A stretch of DNA of 17,355 nucleotides. Source: Paracoccaceae bacterium. Its GTDB lineage: Bacteria > Pseudomonadota > Alphaproteobacteria > Rhodobacterales > Rhodobacteraceae. Below, piece by piece: positions 1 through 7,273 of the stretch; positions within the stretch are counted from its first letter, which is position 1, and each line of letters begins with the position of its first letter. The notes below the pieces were generated by a model. That model was not told where the DNA came from. It was given only the letters and a program-made list of their open reading frames with translations, and searched no databases. The DNA lies in assembly GCA_007123625.1 (NCBI GenBank), contig SKKS01000204.1:1-17355 (forward strand). Direction: 5' to 3'. Position numbers and translations under genes: made by a program.

Positions 1-730
1 CGCGCTTCAACGCCGGGTCCAGGCGCGCGGCCCTTTCCCCCCCGCGCGCCCGCGCCAGATGCTCGACCAGATCGACCGTAAAGGCGCGCGTCAGCCAGAC
101 CGACAGCATTTCGGCCTGGAACGGCGCACGCAACTCCGGGCGGGGCGCAATCGCCGCGCGGTCCGCCGCGCCGAACTTGCCCGAGCCATAGACGGCAGTG
201 GTCCGCATCAGGTAGCCGGTTTCCAGCAACATCGCGGCATCGGGCTGTTCGCCAACCGCCAGCCGTTCCACCACATGTTCGAACAGCCGCACGGAGCGGT
301 TTGCACGGCTCAGGCTGAGTTCGCGCGCGGTAATGCGCCCGGCTTCCTGCAGCGGCACATTGGCGGCTAGGCGGTCCAGATCCTCCGGGGTCGGCGTGCC
401 GTCAAACAGCGCGAAGGTCGCGTCCCAGGCGGTGGCGATCACTCGGTCCGAACGCGCCTCGGGCGGCAAATCGTGGGCAAAGGCGACCAGGCTATAGGTC
501 CGCGCGGGCCCGATGGCACGATAGACGGCGCGGCCAACGCCCTGCGCATCCAGATCCCACACGGGCCGGTCAAAACGCCAGTTCTCGGCCTTCATGCGAC
601 GCAACATCTGGCGCAGGAACGAAATACGCGTCGGGTGGCTGCAGCCCATGCGGGCAAGGCGCATCACGGTGGCGGGGCTGCGCCGGAAGAGGGTCGCCTG
701 TGGCATGGGGTCAAGGCCCACGCAGTTCAT
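1..730 (-). CDS. Conserved-looking protein of unknown function, 3' end outside the window
   Basis: The frame stays open from the ATG at 730 to the window edge, giving about 243 residues with no stop; the C-terminus is missing. The protein opens MNCVGLDPMPQATLFRRSPA, is rich in Arg and Leu, and shows no signal peptide, membrane segment or catalytic motif that I recognise. Its ATG overlaps the TGA of the dipeptidase-like gene (ATGA, 727-730), so it is almost certainly translated by coupling and belongs to the same operon as the dehydrogenases upstream. That context suggests a helper role in catabolism of the operon's substrate, but this is inference only. The G/C-rich third positions match the neighbouring genes, so it is a real gene rather than an open shadow frame. 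Confidence 0.75.
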   Translation of the reverse strand, partial: MNCVGLDPMPQATLFRRSPATVMRLARMGCSHPTRISFLRQMLRRMKAENWRFDRPVWDLDAQGVGRAVYRAIGPARTYSLVAFAHDLPPEARSDRVIATAWDATFALFDGTPTPEDLDRLAANVPLQEAGRITARELSLSRANRSVRLFEHVVERLAVGEQPDAAMLLETGYLMRTTAVYGSGKFGAADRAAIAPRPELRAPFQAEMLSVWLTRAFTVDLVEHLARARGGERAARLDPALKR

Positions 731-1734
731 TGCGCGGCCTCCTTCTGCCGTGTTTGTGCGGGGCCGAAACTGTCGGCAAAAAACCGTGCCCAGTTCCCGC
801 CCATGACAGCGGCCACGTCATCGGCGGAAAGCCCGGCTTTGCGCAGGCCCGCCGCGACCTGCCCGAAATCGCGGTTGTCGCGGAACCAGTCAGGCATCGG
901 TGGGAAGCCTGGGTTCTCGGCGCTGCCTTCGCCATAGTCGCGCGCCTTGGTCCAGCGCCCGGTGCGCATCCAGTCCACGACCCTGTCGGGCTGGTCCTGG
1001 CACAGGTCGGTGCCGATCCCGATTCGGCCCACCCCCATCAGATCGGCCGTGCGCGCCACCATCTGGCAGAAGTCATTCAGGCTACAATCGCTGCCACCGC
1101 GCAAATGGTGGGGGTACACCGAAAAGCCCAGCATGCCCCCGCTTTCCGCCAGCGCGCGCAACACGCGGTCGGATTTGTTGCGCCGCGCGGGGTGCCAGCT
1201 TGCGGGGTTGGCGTGGGTGATGGCGATGGGCCGGGTGGACTGCGCGATGGCGTCGAGGGTCGAGCGCTCGCCGGAATGGCTCATGTCGACCACCATGCCG
1301 ACGCGGTTCATCTCCGCCACCACTTCGCGGCCCATGCGGGTCAGGCCGGTATCCTCGGCCTCGTAACACCCTGCGGCAAGCAGCGACTGGTTGTTGTAGG
1401 TCAGTTGCATGAAGCGCAGGCCCAGCCGATGCAGCACTTCGACCAGGCCGATGTCATCCTCGATGCACGACGGGTTCTGCGCGCCGAAAAAGATCGCCGT
1501 GCGCCCGGTCATCTGTGCCAGTTCTATGTCATCAGCGGTGAAGCCCTGAAAAATCAGATCGGGGAAGCGTTCGAACCAGCGGTTCCATGCTTCGATATTC
1601 AGCACGGTTTCGCGAAAACTCTCGTGATAGGCGATGGTCACATGCACCGCGTCGACACCGCCCGTGCGCATCTGGCGAAAGATCTTCTCCGACCAGTTGG
1701 CATATTGCAGCGCGTCAATGCGCGGGGGCGTCAT
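727..1734 (-). CDS. Membrane-dipeptidase (peptidase M19) family protein with altered metal site
   Basis: This 335-residue TIM-barrel amidohydrolase-type protein belongs to the renal/membrane dipeptidase family. Matching segments are MSHSG (His153), THANP (His174), the HPARRNKSD stretch (180-188), IGIGTD (Asp243) and the C-terminal GGNWAR (312-317). There is no signal peptide, so it should be cytoplasmic. The usual N-terminal DGHND metal motif reads DALQY here (residues 7-11), replacing the His and Asp ligands with Leu9 and Tyr11. The usual EGG bridging-glutamate segment reads GAQ (84-86). From memory, it resembles the dipeptidase-like protein encoded beside the dimethylglycine demethylase genes of Pseudomonas, including the RIDALQYANWS and GCYE segments. 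Dipeptide hydrolysis is therefore doubtful. Its start overlaps the upstream ALDH stop (ATGA) and its stop overlaps the next gene's start. Confidence 0.88.
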   Translation of the reverse strand: MTPPRIDALQYANWSEKIFRQMRTGGVDAVHVTIAYHESFRETVLNIEAWNRWFERFPDLIFQGFTADDIELAQMTGRTAIFFGAQNPSCIEDDIGLVEVLHRLGLRFMQLTYNNQSLLAAGCYEAEDTGLTRMGREVVAEMNRVGMVVDMSHSGERSTLDAIAQSTRPIAITHANPASWHPARRNKSDRVLRALAESGGMLGFSVYPHHLRGGSDCSLNDFCQMVARTADLMGVGRIGIGTDLCQDQPDRVVDWMRTGRWTKARDYGEGSAENPGFPPMPDWFRDNRDFGQVAAGLRKAGLSADDVAAVMGGNWARFFADSFGPAQTRQKEAAQ

Positions 1735-3182
1735 GCAGGCACCCCCGAATGGATGTAGGCGGTCTTCACGATGGTGTAGAATTCTTCGGCATACCGGCCC
1801 TGTTCGCGCGGGCCATAGCTGGACGCCCCGCGCCCGCCGAATGGCACATGGTAATCCGTTCCCGCCGTGGGCAGGTTGACCATGACGCAGCCCGCGCGCG
1901 CATGGCGGCGGAAATGGGTGGCGCGCGCCAGGTCGCGGGTCATGATGCCTGCGGTCAGGCCGAATTCGGTGTCATTGGCCAGATGCAGCGCTTCATCATA
2001 GCTGCCCACTTTGATGATGCAGGTGATGGGCGCGAACATTTCCTCGCGGTTGATGCGCATGTCGTTGCGCGTGCCTGCGAAAACGGCGGGGGCCATGAAA
2101 TACCCCTCGGTCGCGCGCTCCAGCCGCGTACCGCCGCACAGCAGATCGGCCCCTTCGCGCGTGCCGGTCGCGATATAGTCCATATTGGCGACAAGCTGGT
2201 CGGCGCTGACCACGGGGCCGATCTGGGTGCCGTCTTCGAGCGCATGGCCCACTTGCAGCGCTTGCGCCGCAACCACAAGCTTTTCAACAAAGGCATCATG
2301 GATGCGTTCATGCACGATCAGGCGGCTGGCGGCGGTGCATTTCTGTCCCGTTCCGCCAAAGGCCGCGTTGGTGGCATGCGCGACCGCCAACTCAAGATCG
2401 CAATCCTCCATGATGACCATCGGGTTCTTCGACCCCATTTCCATTTGCAGCTTCGTCATGTTGGGAATGGCCGCCGCCGCAATCCCGCGTCCCACGGGAA
2501 CCGAGCCGGTGAAGCTGATGGCATCGACCCGTCCGCTTTCGGCCAGTGCCTGCCCGATGTCGCGCCCCGCGCCCATGACCAGATTGAACAGCCCCTTGGG
2601 CAGGTCCTGTTTCGCGATGATCTGGGTGAGCGCTACGGCGCTGGCGGGCGTCTGGTTGGCGGGTTTCCAGATCACGGCATTGCCGAAGGCCAGCGCCGGC
2701 GCGATTTTCCACGCCGGAGTCGCCACGGGGAAATTCCACGGGCTGATGATCGCGACCACGCCCACAGGTTCGCGCCGCACGTCGATTTCAACGCCCTCGC
2801 GCACGCTGTCGGCGGTGTGGCCCAGCTGGCGCAGGGCCTCGGCCGCGAAATAGGTGAAGAACTGGCCGGCGCGGAATGCTTCGCCCTTGCCTTCGGCCAT
2901 TGGCTTGCCTTCTTCGCGCGCAATCAGGGTTCCGATTTCTTCCGCGCGTGCCATCAGTTCGGTGCCGATCGCCATCAGCACGTCATGGCGCTTTTGCGGA
3001 CCCGTGGCGCCCCATGCGGGCTGCGCCGCGCGAGCGGCTTGCAAGGCTGCGTTCAGTTGCGCGCCATCGGCCTGTGCGAAGTGGCCGATCACATCGCTCA
3101 GGTCCGAAGGGTTACGGTTTTCGACCGTGGCCCCCCCGTCCTGCCATGTGCCTGCGATGAAGTTGCGGGTTTCCAGTGTCAT
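1731..3182 (-). CDS. NAD(P)-dependent aldehyde dehydrogenase, probably 2-oxoglutarate-semialdehyde dehydrogenase
   Basis: The 483-residue protein has the length and all key residues of the ALDH superfamily. These are PWNFP with oxyanion Asn150, WKPA with cofactor-binding Lys173, the Rossmann turn FTGSVPVGRG (224-233), general base Glu248 in MEMGSKNP, and nucleophile Cys282 in GGTGQKC. The MEMGSKNP and GTGQKCTAASRLI segments resemble 2-oxoglutarate-semialdehyde (2,5-dioxopentanoate) dehydrogenases such as those of hydroxyproline and sugar-acid breakdown. In that case it would oxidise the semialdehyde to 2-oxoglutarate in the cytoplasm. The ATG at 3182 follows AGGAA at a suitable distance and lies 18 nt after the upstream oxidoreductase. 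Succinate-semialdehyde dehydrogenase is a possible alternative. The family call is firm; the substrate is inferred from local motifs and context. Confidence 0.9.
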   Translation of the reverse strand: MTLETRNFIAGTWQDGGATVENRNPSDLSDVIGHFAQADGAQLNAALQAARAAQPAWGATGPQKRHDVLMAIGTELMARAEEIGTLIAREEGKPMAEGKGEAFRAGQFFTYFAAEALRQLGHTADSVREGVEIDVRREPVGVVAIISPWNFPVATPAWKIAPALAFGNAVIWKPANQTPASAVALTQIIAKQDLPKGLFNLVMGAGRDIGQALAESGRVDAISFTGSVPVGRGIAAAAIPNMTKLQMEMGSKNPMVIMEDCDLELAVAHATNAAFGGTGQKCTAASRLIVHERIHDAFVEKLVVAAQALQVGHALEDGTQIGPVVSADQLVANMDYIATGTREGADLLCGGTRLERATEGYFMAPAVFAGTRNDMRINREEMFAPITCIIKVGSYDEALHLANDTEFGLTAGIMTRDLARATHFRRHARAGCVMVNLPTAGTDYHVPFGGRGASSYGPREQGRYAEEFYTIVKTAYIHSGVPA

Positions 3183-3200
3183 TCTGTTCCTTTCCGCGCT

Positions 3201-4202
3201 TCAGGCGGTCTTGATCCTGTCGATCAGGGCGGCATCGACCTGCACGCCCGCATGTTCGATGCGGGCGCGGTTGGCGGCGCGGCGCGCACCGGGCAGGCGC
3301 GCGCCTTCCTGTTCCGTGATGGCAGCGGCCAGCCGCATCATGGATGCGGCGAAACCCGTGGCATCAAATGCTGCCGGGTCGATCCCCATGAAGAACTGCC
3401 CGGTCCCCGGCGGGCCGCCCTTGGGGCCGGAGAACGGGCTGGCATCGATGCTCAGGTTCGCTCCGGCCAACGCGGCGGCAAAGACTTCGACCATCAGGCC
3501 CGCGCCGAACCCCTTTTGCCCGCCCGCCGGGCGCATGGACCCCGCAAGCGCGGCATCGGCTTCGGTGGTTGGGCGGCCTTCGGAATCCAGCGCCCAGTCG
3601 GGGTTGATGGCCTTGCCCTCACGCGCATGGAGCAGGATTTCAGACTTGGCGATCACGCTGGCCGACTGATCAATCACCAGTAGCGCCGCGCCCGCGCCGT
3701 CCGGCACCGCCAGCGCAAAGGGGTTGGTGCCGATGACCGGGCGCTTGCCACCCACCGGCGCGATCGACGCGGGCGCGTGGGTAAAGCACAGCCCGACAAG
3801 CCCTTCGAAGGCAAGCCGCTCCGCATGGTGCCCCAGCACACCACAGTTGTACGAGCGGCGCAGCGCCATGACCGCCACGCCCTGTGCCCGGATCGCCGCA
3901 GTAAACGCAGCCCAGCCCGCGTCGATCGCGGCATGTGCGAAGCCGTGCGCAGCATCGACGCGGACGACGCCTGCGCGCGGTTGCTCAACCTGCGGCACCG
4001 CCTGCCCCAGAACCTTGCCACAGCGCAGATGCTCGGCATAGATCGGCACATACATCAGCCCGTGGCTGCGAATGCCGTCCCGTTCCGCCAGCCGCGTCGA
4101 CCGCGCGACCGCAGCGGCCTGCACCTTCGAGGCGCCCGCCCCTGTCAAAGCCTGCGTGGCAAGGTCTTCGACCTGCGCCAAAGTCAACGTTGTTGCCGTC
4201 AT
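3201..4202 (-). CDS. Malate/L-lactate dehydrogenase (Ldh2) family oxidoreductase
   Basis: The protein has 333 residues from the chosen start and is a cytoplasmic NAD(P)H enzyme of the Ldh2 fold. This family includes delta-1-pyrroline-2-carboxylate/piperideine-2-carboxylate reductase, ureidoglycolate dehydrogenase and malate dehydrogenase. Diagnostic segments are RSHG with the catalytic His47, GTNPFALAVP, the IDQSASVIAKSEI cofactor-side segment and the GGQKGFGAGLMVE glycine-rich stretch. I chose the ATG at 4202 because AGGGGA precedes it by about 4 nt. A GTG at 4226 would add eight residues and has no such site. It is the first gene of the minus-strand operon, divergent from the LysR gene. With the semialdehyde dehydrogenase downstream, a reductase for a cyclic imine made from a proline-type compound is plausible but not proven. 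Confidence 0.85.
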   Translation of the reverse strand: MTATTLTLAQVEDLATQALTGAGASKVQAAAVARSTRLAERDGIRSHGLMYVPIYAEHLRCGKVLGQAVPQVEQPRAGVVRVDAAHGFAHAAIDAGWAAFTAAIRAQGVAVMALRRSYNCGVLGHHAERLAFEGLVGLCFTHAPASIAPVGGKRPVIGTNPFALAVPDGAGAALLVIDQSASVIAKSEILLHAREGKAINPDWALDSEGRPTTEADAALAGSMRPAGGQKGFGAGLMVEVFAAALAGANLSIDASPFSGPKGGPPGTGQFFMGIDPAAFDATGFAASMMRLAAAITEQEGARLPGARRAANRARIEHAGVQVDAALIDRIKTA

Positions 4203-4298
4203 TCCCGTCCCCTGAGCTGCAACCACGGTACGGGGGATGGATATTTCAGATCAATCGAATTAAACTGTAAAATGTTTCAATAAAGCTGGAATACAAGC
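4203..4298. promoter_or_regulatory. Divergent promoter region with repeated candidate LysR sites
   Basis: This 96-nt gap separates the divergent Ldh2 and LysR genes, and its right part is much more A/T-rich than the flanking coding sequence. It contains two similar imperfect dyads: TTTCA (4244-4248) with GAAT (4257-4260), and TTTCA (4275-4279) with GAAT (4289-4292). The half-sites recur 31 to 32 bp apart, roughly three helical turns. Such a layout fits paired recognition and activation sites of a LysR regulator that controls both itself and the catabolic operon. No convincing -10/-35 pair could be assigned by eye. Confidence 0.4.
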
Positions 4299-5210
4299 AT
4301 GATCCGCACCGAAGCCTTGCGCGTGTTTGTGACCGTGGCGGACTGCGGCAACATCCGCGATGCCGCCGATGCGCTTGGCCGGACGGTTTCGGCGATCTCG
4401 ATGAGCCTTAAGCAGCTGGAAGCCAATCTGGGCGCGCCGCTGTTCGAAACCGACCGCAAGCATACCCTGACGGCGCTTGGCCATGATGTCCGCAAGTTGG
4501 GTCTGGATCTGCTGCGCGAACATGACCGGACCATCGAACGCATGGCGGCGCTGGCTGCAGGGCGCGAAGGCGCCTTGCGCATCGCGGCGGTGCCGTCGGT
4601 TGCCGCGCAGTTGCTGCCGCCGATCCTGACGGAAATGCTGGCGGATCATGGCGGCCTTCGGATCGAATTGCTCGACACCGACAGCGCGAGCGTGCACATG
4701 CTGGTCGCGACCGCGGAGGTCGAGCTGGGCATCGGCGGAAGTCCCGCAGCCGATGCCGGGCTACAGTTCATTCCCCTGTTCAACGACCCGTTCCGGCTGG
4801 TTTGTCGCAAGGACCATCCGCTTGCCGCCACGATGACACCGCTGACGCTGAATGACCTGCGGGCGCACCGGATGATCAGCAACAAGTCAACAATGGGATT
4901 CGATGCGCTTGGCGACACCGGGGCGCAGAACGTATCCACCCTGAGTGCGCGCAACGTGATCTCGCTTCTGGCGCTGGTGCGCGCCGGGGCGGGGGTGACG
5001 ATCCTGCCGGCACTGGCCACGCGGTCGATAAGCGATGACCTGTGTTCGCTTGCACTGGCCGACCCGTTGGCGGTGCGATCGGTTGGGTTCATCCTGCGCC
5101 AGCATGTGCATCCAAGCCCGATCTGCGCGGCGTTCCAGCACAGGTTTGTTGCCGCGATCCGGTCACCGGGCGCGGCACTGTCCAGCGACAGGGTTATTCC
5201 GGCCCCTTGA
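4299..5210 (+). CDS. LysR-family transcriptional regulator
   Basis: The 303-residue protein has the standard LysR layout. An N-terminal winged helix-turn-helix (about residues 3-60, with NIRDAADALGRTVSAISMSLKQLEANLG and the LFETDRKHTLTALG wing) is followed by a type-2 periplasmic-binding-protein-like effector domain from about residue 90. The sequence starts MIRTEALRVFVTV, typical for the family. Only a weak purine-rich stretch precedes the ATG. It is divergent from, and 96 nt away from, the Ldh2-aldehyde dehydrogenase-dipeptidase operon, the usual position of a local activator responding to a pathway intermediate. The effector cannot be read from the sequence. It ends at 5210 without an obvious strong terminator. 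Confidence 0.93.
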   Translation: MIRTEALRVFVTVADCGNIRDAADALGRTVSAISMSLKQLEANLGAPLFETDRKHTLTALGHDVRKLGLDLLREHDRTIERMAALAAGREGALRIAAVPSVAAQLLPPILTEMLADHGGLRIELLDTDSASVHMLVATAEVELGIGGSPAADAGLQFIPLFNDPFRLVCRKDHPLAATMTPLTLNDLRAHRMISNKSTMGFDALGDTGAQNVSTLSARNVISLLALVRAGAGVTILPALATRSISDDLCSLALADPLAVRSVGFILRQHVHPSPICAAFQHRFVAAIRSPGAALSSDRVIPAP

Positions 5211-5350
5211 GCGCAGGGAACGGCCCGGTCGGCCCCGCGTAACCTTGCCGCCGGCGGCGATGGCCGTGGGTGCCACGGATAAGCCACCCGGAACCTGGTC
5301 CACCGCATGCCGGGTCTTGATGCCGGTTCCGCGCGCCCCAATTCCTGGGC

Positions 5351-6040
5351 ATGTTCATTCTCAGCCCCGCTACCGTAGCCAACCGCGACGCGCTACAGAT
5401 CAAGTGGCTGCCGCGCCGGTTTCTGGGCCGGACCGCGCTTTGGCCACGCGCGGGCGGCGGGTGGCGGCTGTGGGCGCGATTGATCCTTGAAAAGGAATTC
5501 CTGCGCTACATGATCGCGCTGTCGCCCTTCGTGATTGCGATTCTGATCTGGCGCGAAACGGCGCCTGCGGTTGCGGGAGCGCCTGTGCCCATGCTGGTCG
5601 TGATCTTTCTGGTCGAAATGCGCTTGCTGCGGGCCAGCCCCGCGCGCCGCGCGCGTCTGGTCAGCGAGGATGCCGCCGATCGCGGGCTTGATCTGCTGCG
5701 TGCGCGCGCCCGAACGATCCTGACCCGGATCGCGGCGGGGCGGGGGTTGCAGTCGGGGCGGCTGCATCTGGTGATCGAGCAATCGGACCTGTTGCGCTTG
5801 CCGCCGCTTTCCCTGGTTTCGGTTCAGTCCGAAGATGGCCCGGAGTTGCTGCCGCTGAGCGACGAGGAACGCGCCTTGATCACGGACACGCTGTTTGCCG
5901 CCCCCCTGACCGAGCGTGCGCTGCAGCGCATCGGGCTGGCGCGGGGGATCGAGATTCATGACCTGACCTTCGAGTCGGCACAGGTTTCAGGCCATGCGCG
6001 GCTGGCCGCGCTGATGGCTGCCCGCTCAACGGGCGAGTGA
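5351..6040 (+). CDS. Small membrane-anchored protein of unknown function
   Basis: The 229-residue protein has a basic, aromatic-rich N-terminal stretch (1-50). Two hydrophobic segments, likely transmembrane, follow (about 52-67, MIALSPFVIAILIW, and about 78-93, PVPMLVVIFLVEM), then a soluble C-terminal domain of about 135 residues rich in Arg and Leu. I recognise no family. An in-frame stop at 5318 limits the gene, so the ATG at 5351 is the first usable one, although its ribosome binding site is poor. Met54 is another possibility but would start inside the first hydrophobic segment. The 3' end overlaps the 3' end of the convergent VWA gene by 15 nt, so the two could interfere at the transcript level. 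Codon composition matches neighbouring genes. Confidence 0.65.
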   Translation: MFILSPATVANRDALQIKWLPRRFLGRTALWPRAGGGWRLWARLILEKEFLRYMIALSPFVIAILIWRETAPAVAGAPVPMLVVIFLVEMRLLRASPARRARLVSEDAADRGLDLLRARARTILTRIAAGRGLQSGRLHLVIEQSDLLRLPPLSLVSVQSEDGPELLPLSDEERALITDTLFAAPLTERALQRIGLARGIEIHDLTFESAQVSGHARLAALMAARSTGE

Positions 6041-7273
6041 CAGCACCTGGCCGAAGGGTGCGGCGGGCGGCTCGGGCTGCGGGCTCGCCCAGATGACCGG
6101 GAAGCGCGGCGCGGCAGCAGTGCCGGTGGGGCCATCCATATCGGACAGGATGACCAGCGCCGAAGGCACCAGCGCTGTCGCGCGCGCAAGCACCGGCGCA
6201 AAATCCGTCCCGCCCCCCTGCGGCAGCTCCAGCGTGCGCAGTGTCTGCAGGGCCTGCGCGGGGTCGAGCACGCAGTCGATGCGCACCGCTTCGTCGAAGA
6301 CCAGCAGATGCAGCGCGCCCTGCACCCGCCGGGCAATGCCCGTCACCTCGGCCATCAGAAGGCGCAGTGCCTCGGGCGGGATGGACCCGGAGCTATCCAG
6401 CGCAACTACCAGCCGGGGCTGGTCGCGGTGACCGCGCAGGCGTGACTGCCAGGGCGGCAGCGGGTAGCCCTGATCCAGCGCGCTTGCGCTCTGGGCCAGC
6501 CACGAACGCGACGGACGAAACGGGTTTGGCCGCGGCCGGGGCAGCGTGGCGCGGGCCAGAATCCTGCGCAACAGCACCTCCCACGGGGTGCGGGGGCGCG
6601 GCAGGTCGGCCAGCCGGTGGCCGATCATGCCCAGCCCGAAGCCCGCCGCCTGTCCGGCGGCCAGCGCGCGGGCCAGATGCGCGCGCCATTCTGCCCGGTC
6701 AGGCGGCGGGCCGCCGCCCGATTGCGCTTCTTCGCCCGCGTCCGGGTGCAGGTCGCGCCGGAACTCCTGCGCGCGTGCGTGGCGCCGGGCGGCATCGGCG
6801 CTTTGTGGCGCCTGTGAAAGCCGGTGATACAGCCGCTCGCAATCCCACGCGGCCAGCGCCGTGTTGCCGTCGTCCGGCACCCCGAGTGCGGCGAGCAATC
6901 CCGAAAGCGTCAGCGCCGGACGCGGCAGGGCGTGACCTGCGGCCAGGATCGCCTCGTTCACGATGGCGTCGCAGGCAATCGCCCAGTGGTCTGCGTCGAA
7001 CCGGTCGCCCAGCCGCAGCGCCATGTCGGCCATGCGGGCGGAATGCTCCAGACTGGCATGCAGCACATGATGCCCGGCCAGCCCGATCTGTTCATGCAAT
7101 GGAAGCCCGGCAAAGGCGGGGCCATAGAAGATGTCGCTTCCCCGGGTTTCGGCGGGACCGCATAGCGCCGCATCGTCCCTGTGACGACACCAGAGCGCCA
7201 GCGCGGCCAGCGCCGGATCGGATTCGGTCATGGCCCGCAGGGCGGCGCTGGCATGACGCGAATGCAGCGTCAT
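6026..7273 (-). CDS. VWA-like domain protein with N-terminal metallopeptidase-like domain (DUF2201 type)
   Basis: The 415-residue cytoplasmic protein ends in a von Willebrand factor A-like domain with a complete MIDAS metal site: DSSGS (293-297), Thr356 in GGGTDF, and Asp378 in ILSDMDG. The N-terminal half resembles the putative metallopeptidase domain of DUF2201 proteins. There HHVLHASLEH (68-77) occupies the place of an HExxH motif and CDAIVNE (101-107) follows. The expected catalytic Glu is His69, so proteolysis is doubtful. A Pro/Arg-rich linker lies around 185-260. Its ATG overlaps the TGA of the MoxR ATPase gene (ATGA), the normal arrangement for MoxR-VWA pairs, in which the ATPase and the VWA protein work together as a chaperone or metal-insertion machine. 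The target here is unknown; nothing in the window clearly names it. Confidence 0.88.
   Translation of the reverse strand: MTLHSRHASAALRAMTESDPALAALALWCRHRDDAALCGPAETRGSDIFYGPAFAGLPLHEQIGLAGHHVLHASLEHSARMADMALRLGDRFDADHWAIACDAIVNEAILAAGHALPRPALTLSGLLAALGVPDDGNTALAAWDCERLYHRLSQAPQSADAARRHARAQEFRRDLHPDAGEEAQSGGGPPPDRAEWRAHLARALAAGQAAGFGLGMIGHRLADLPRPRTPWEVLLRRILARATLPRPRPNPFRPSRSWLAQSASALDQGYPLPPWQSRLRGHRDQPRLVVALDSSGSIPPEALRLLMAEVTGIARRVQGALHLLVFDEAVRIDCVLDPAQALQTLRTLELPQGGGTDFAPVLARATALVPSALVILSDMDGPTGTAAAPRFPVIWASPQPEPPAAPFGQVLSLAR

Noticed and set aside
700..1758. Plus-strand open frame of 352 codons
   Set aside because: It is antisense to the dipeptidase-like gene, has no family features and no ribosome binding site.
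1587..3683. Plus-strand open frame of 698 codons
   Set aside because: It lies antisense to the clearly real aldehyde dehydrogenase and Ldh2 genes and encodes a His/Arg/Gly-rich sequence with no domain, typical of a shadow frame in high-G+C DNA.
5211..5350. Possible terminator after the LysR gene (GGGTG with CACCC)
   Set aside because: The stem is only 5 bp, has no T-run, and such short pairings are expected by chance in this G+C-rich DNA.
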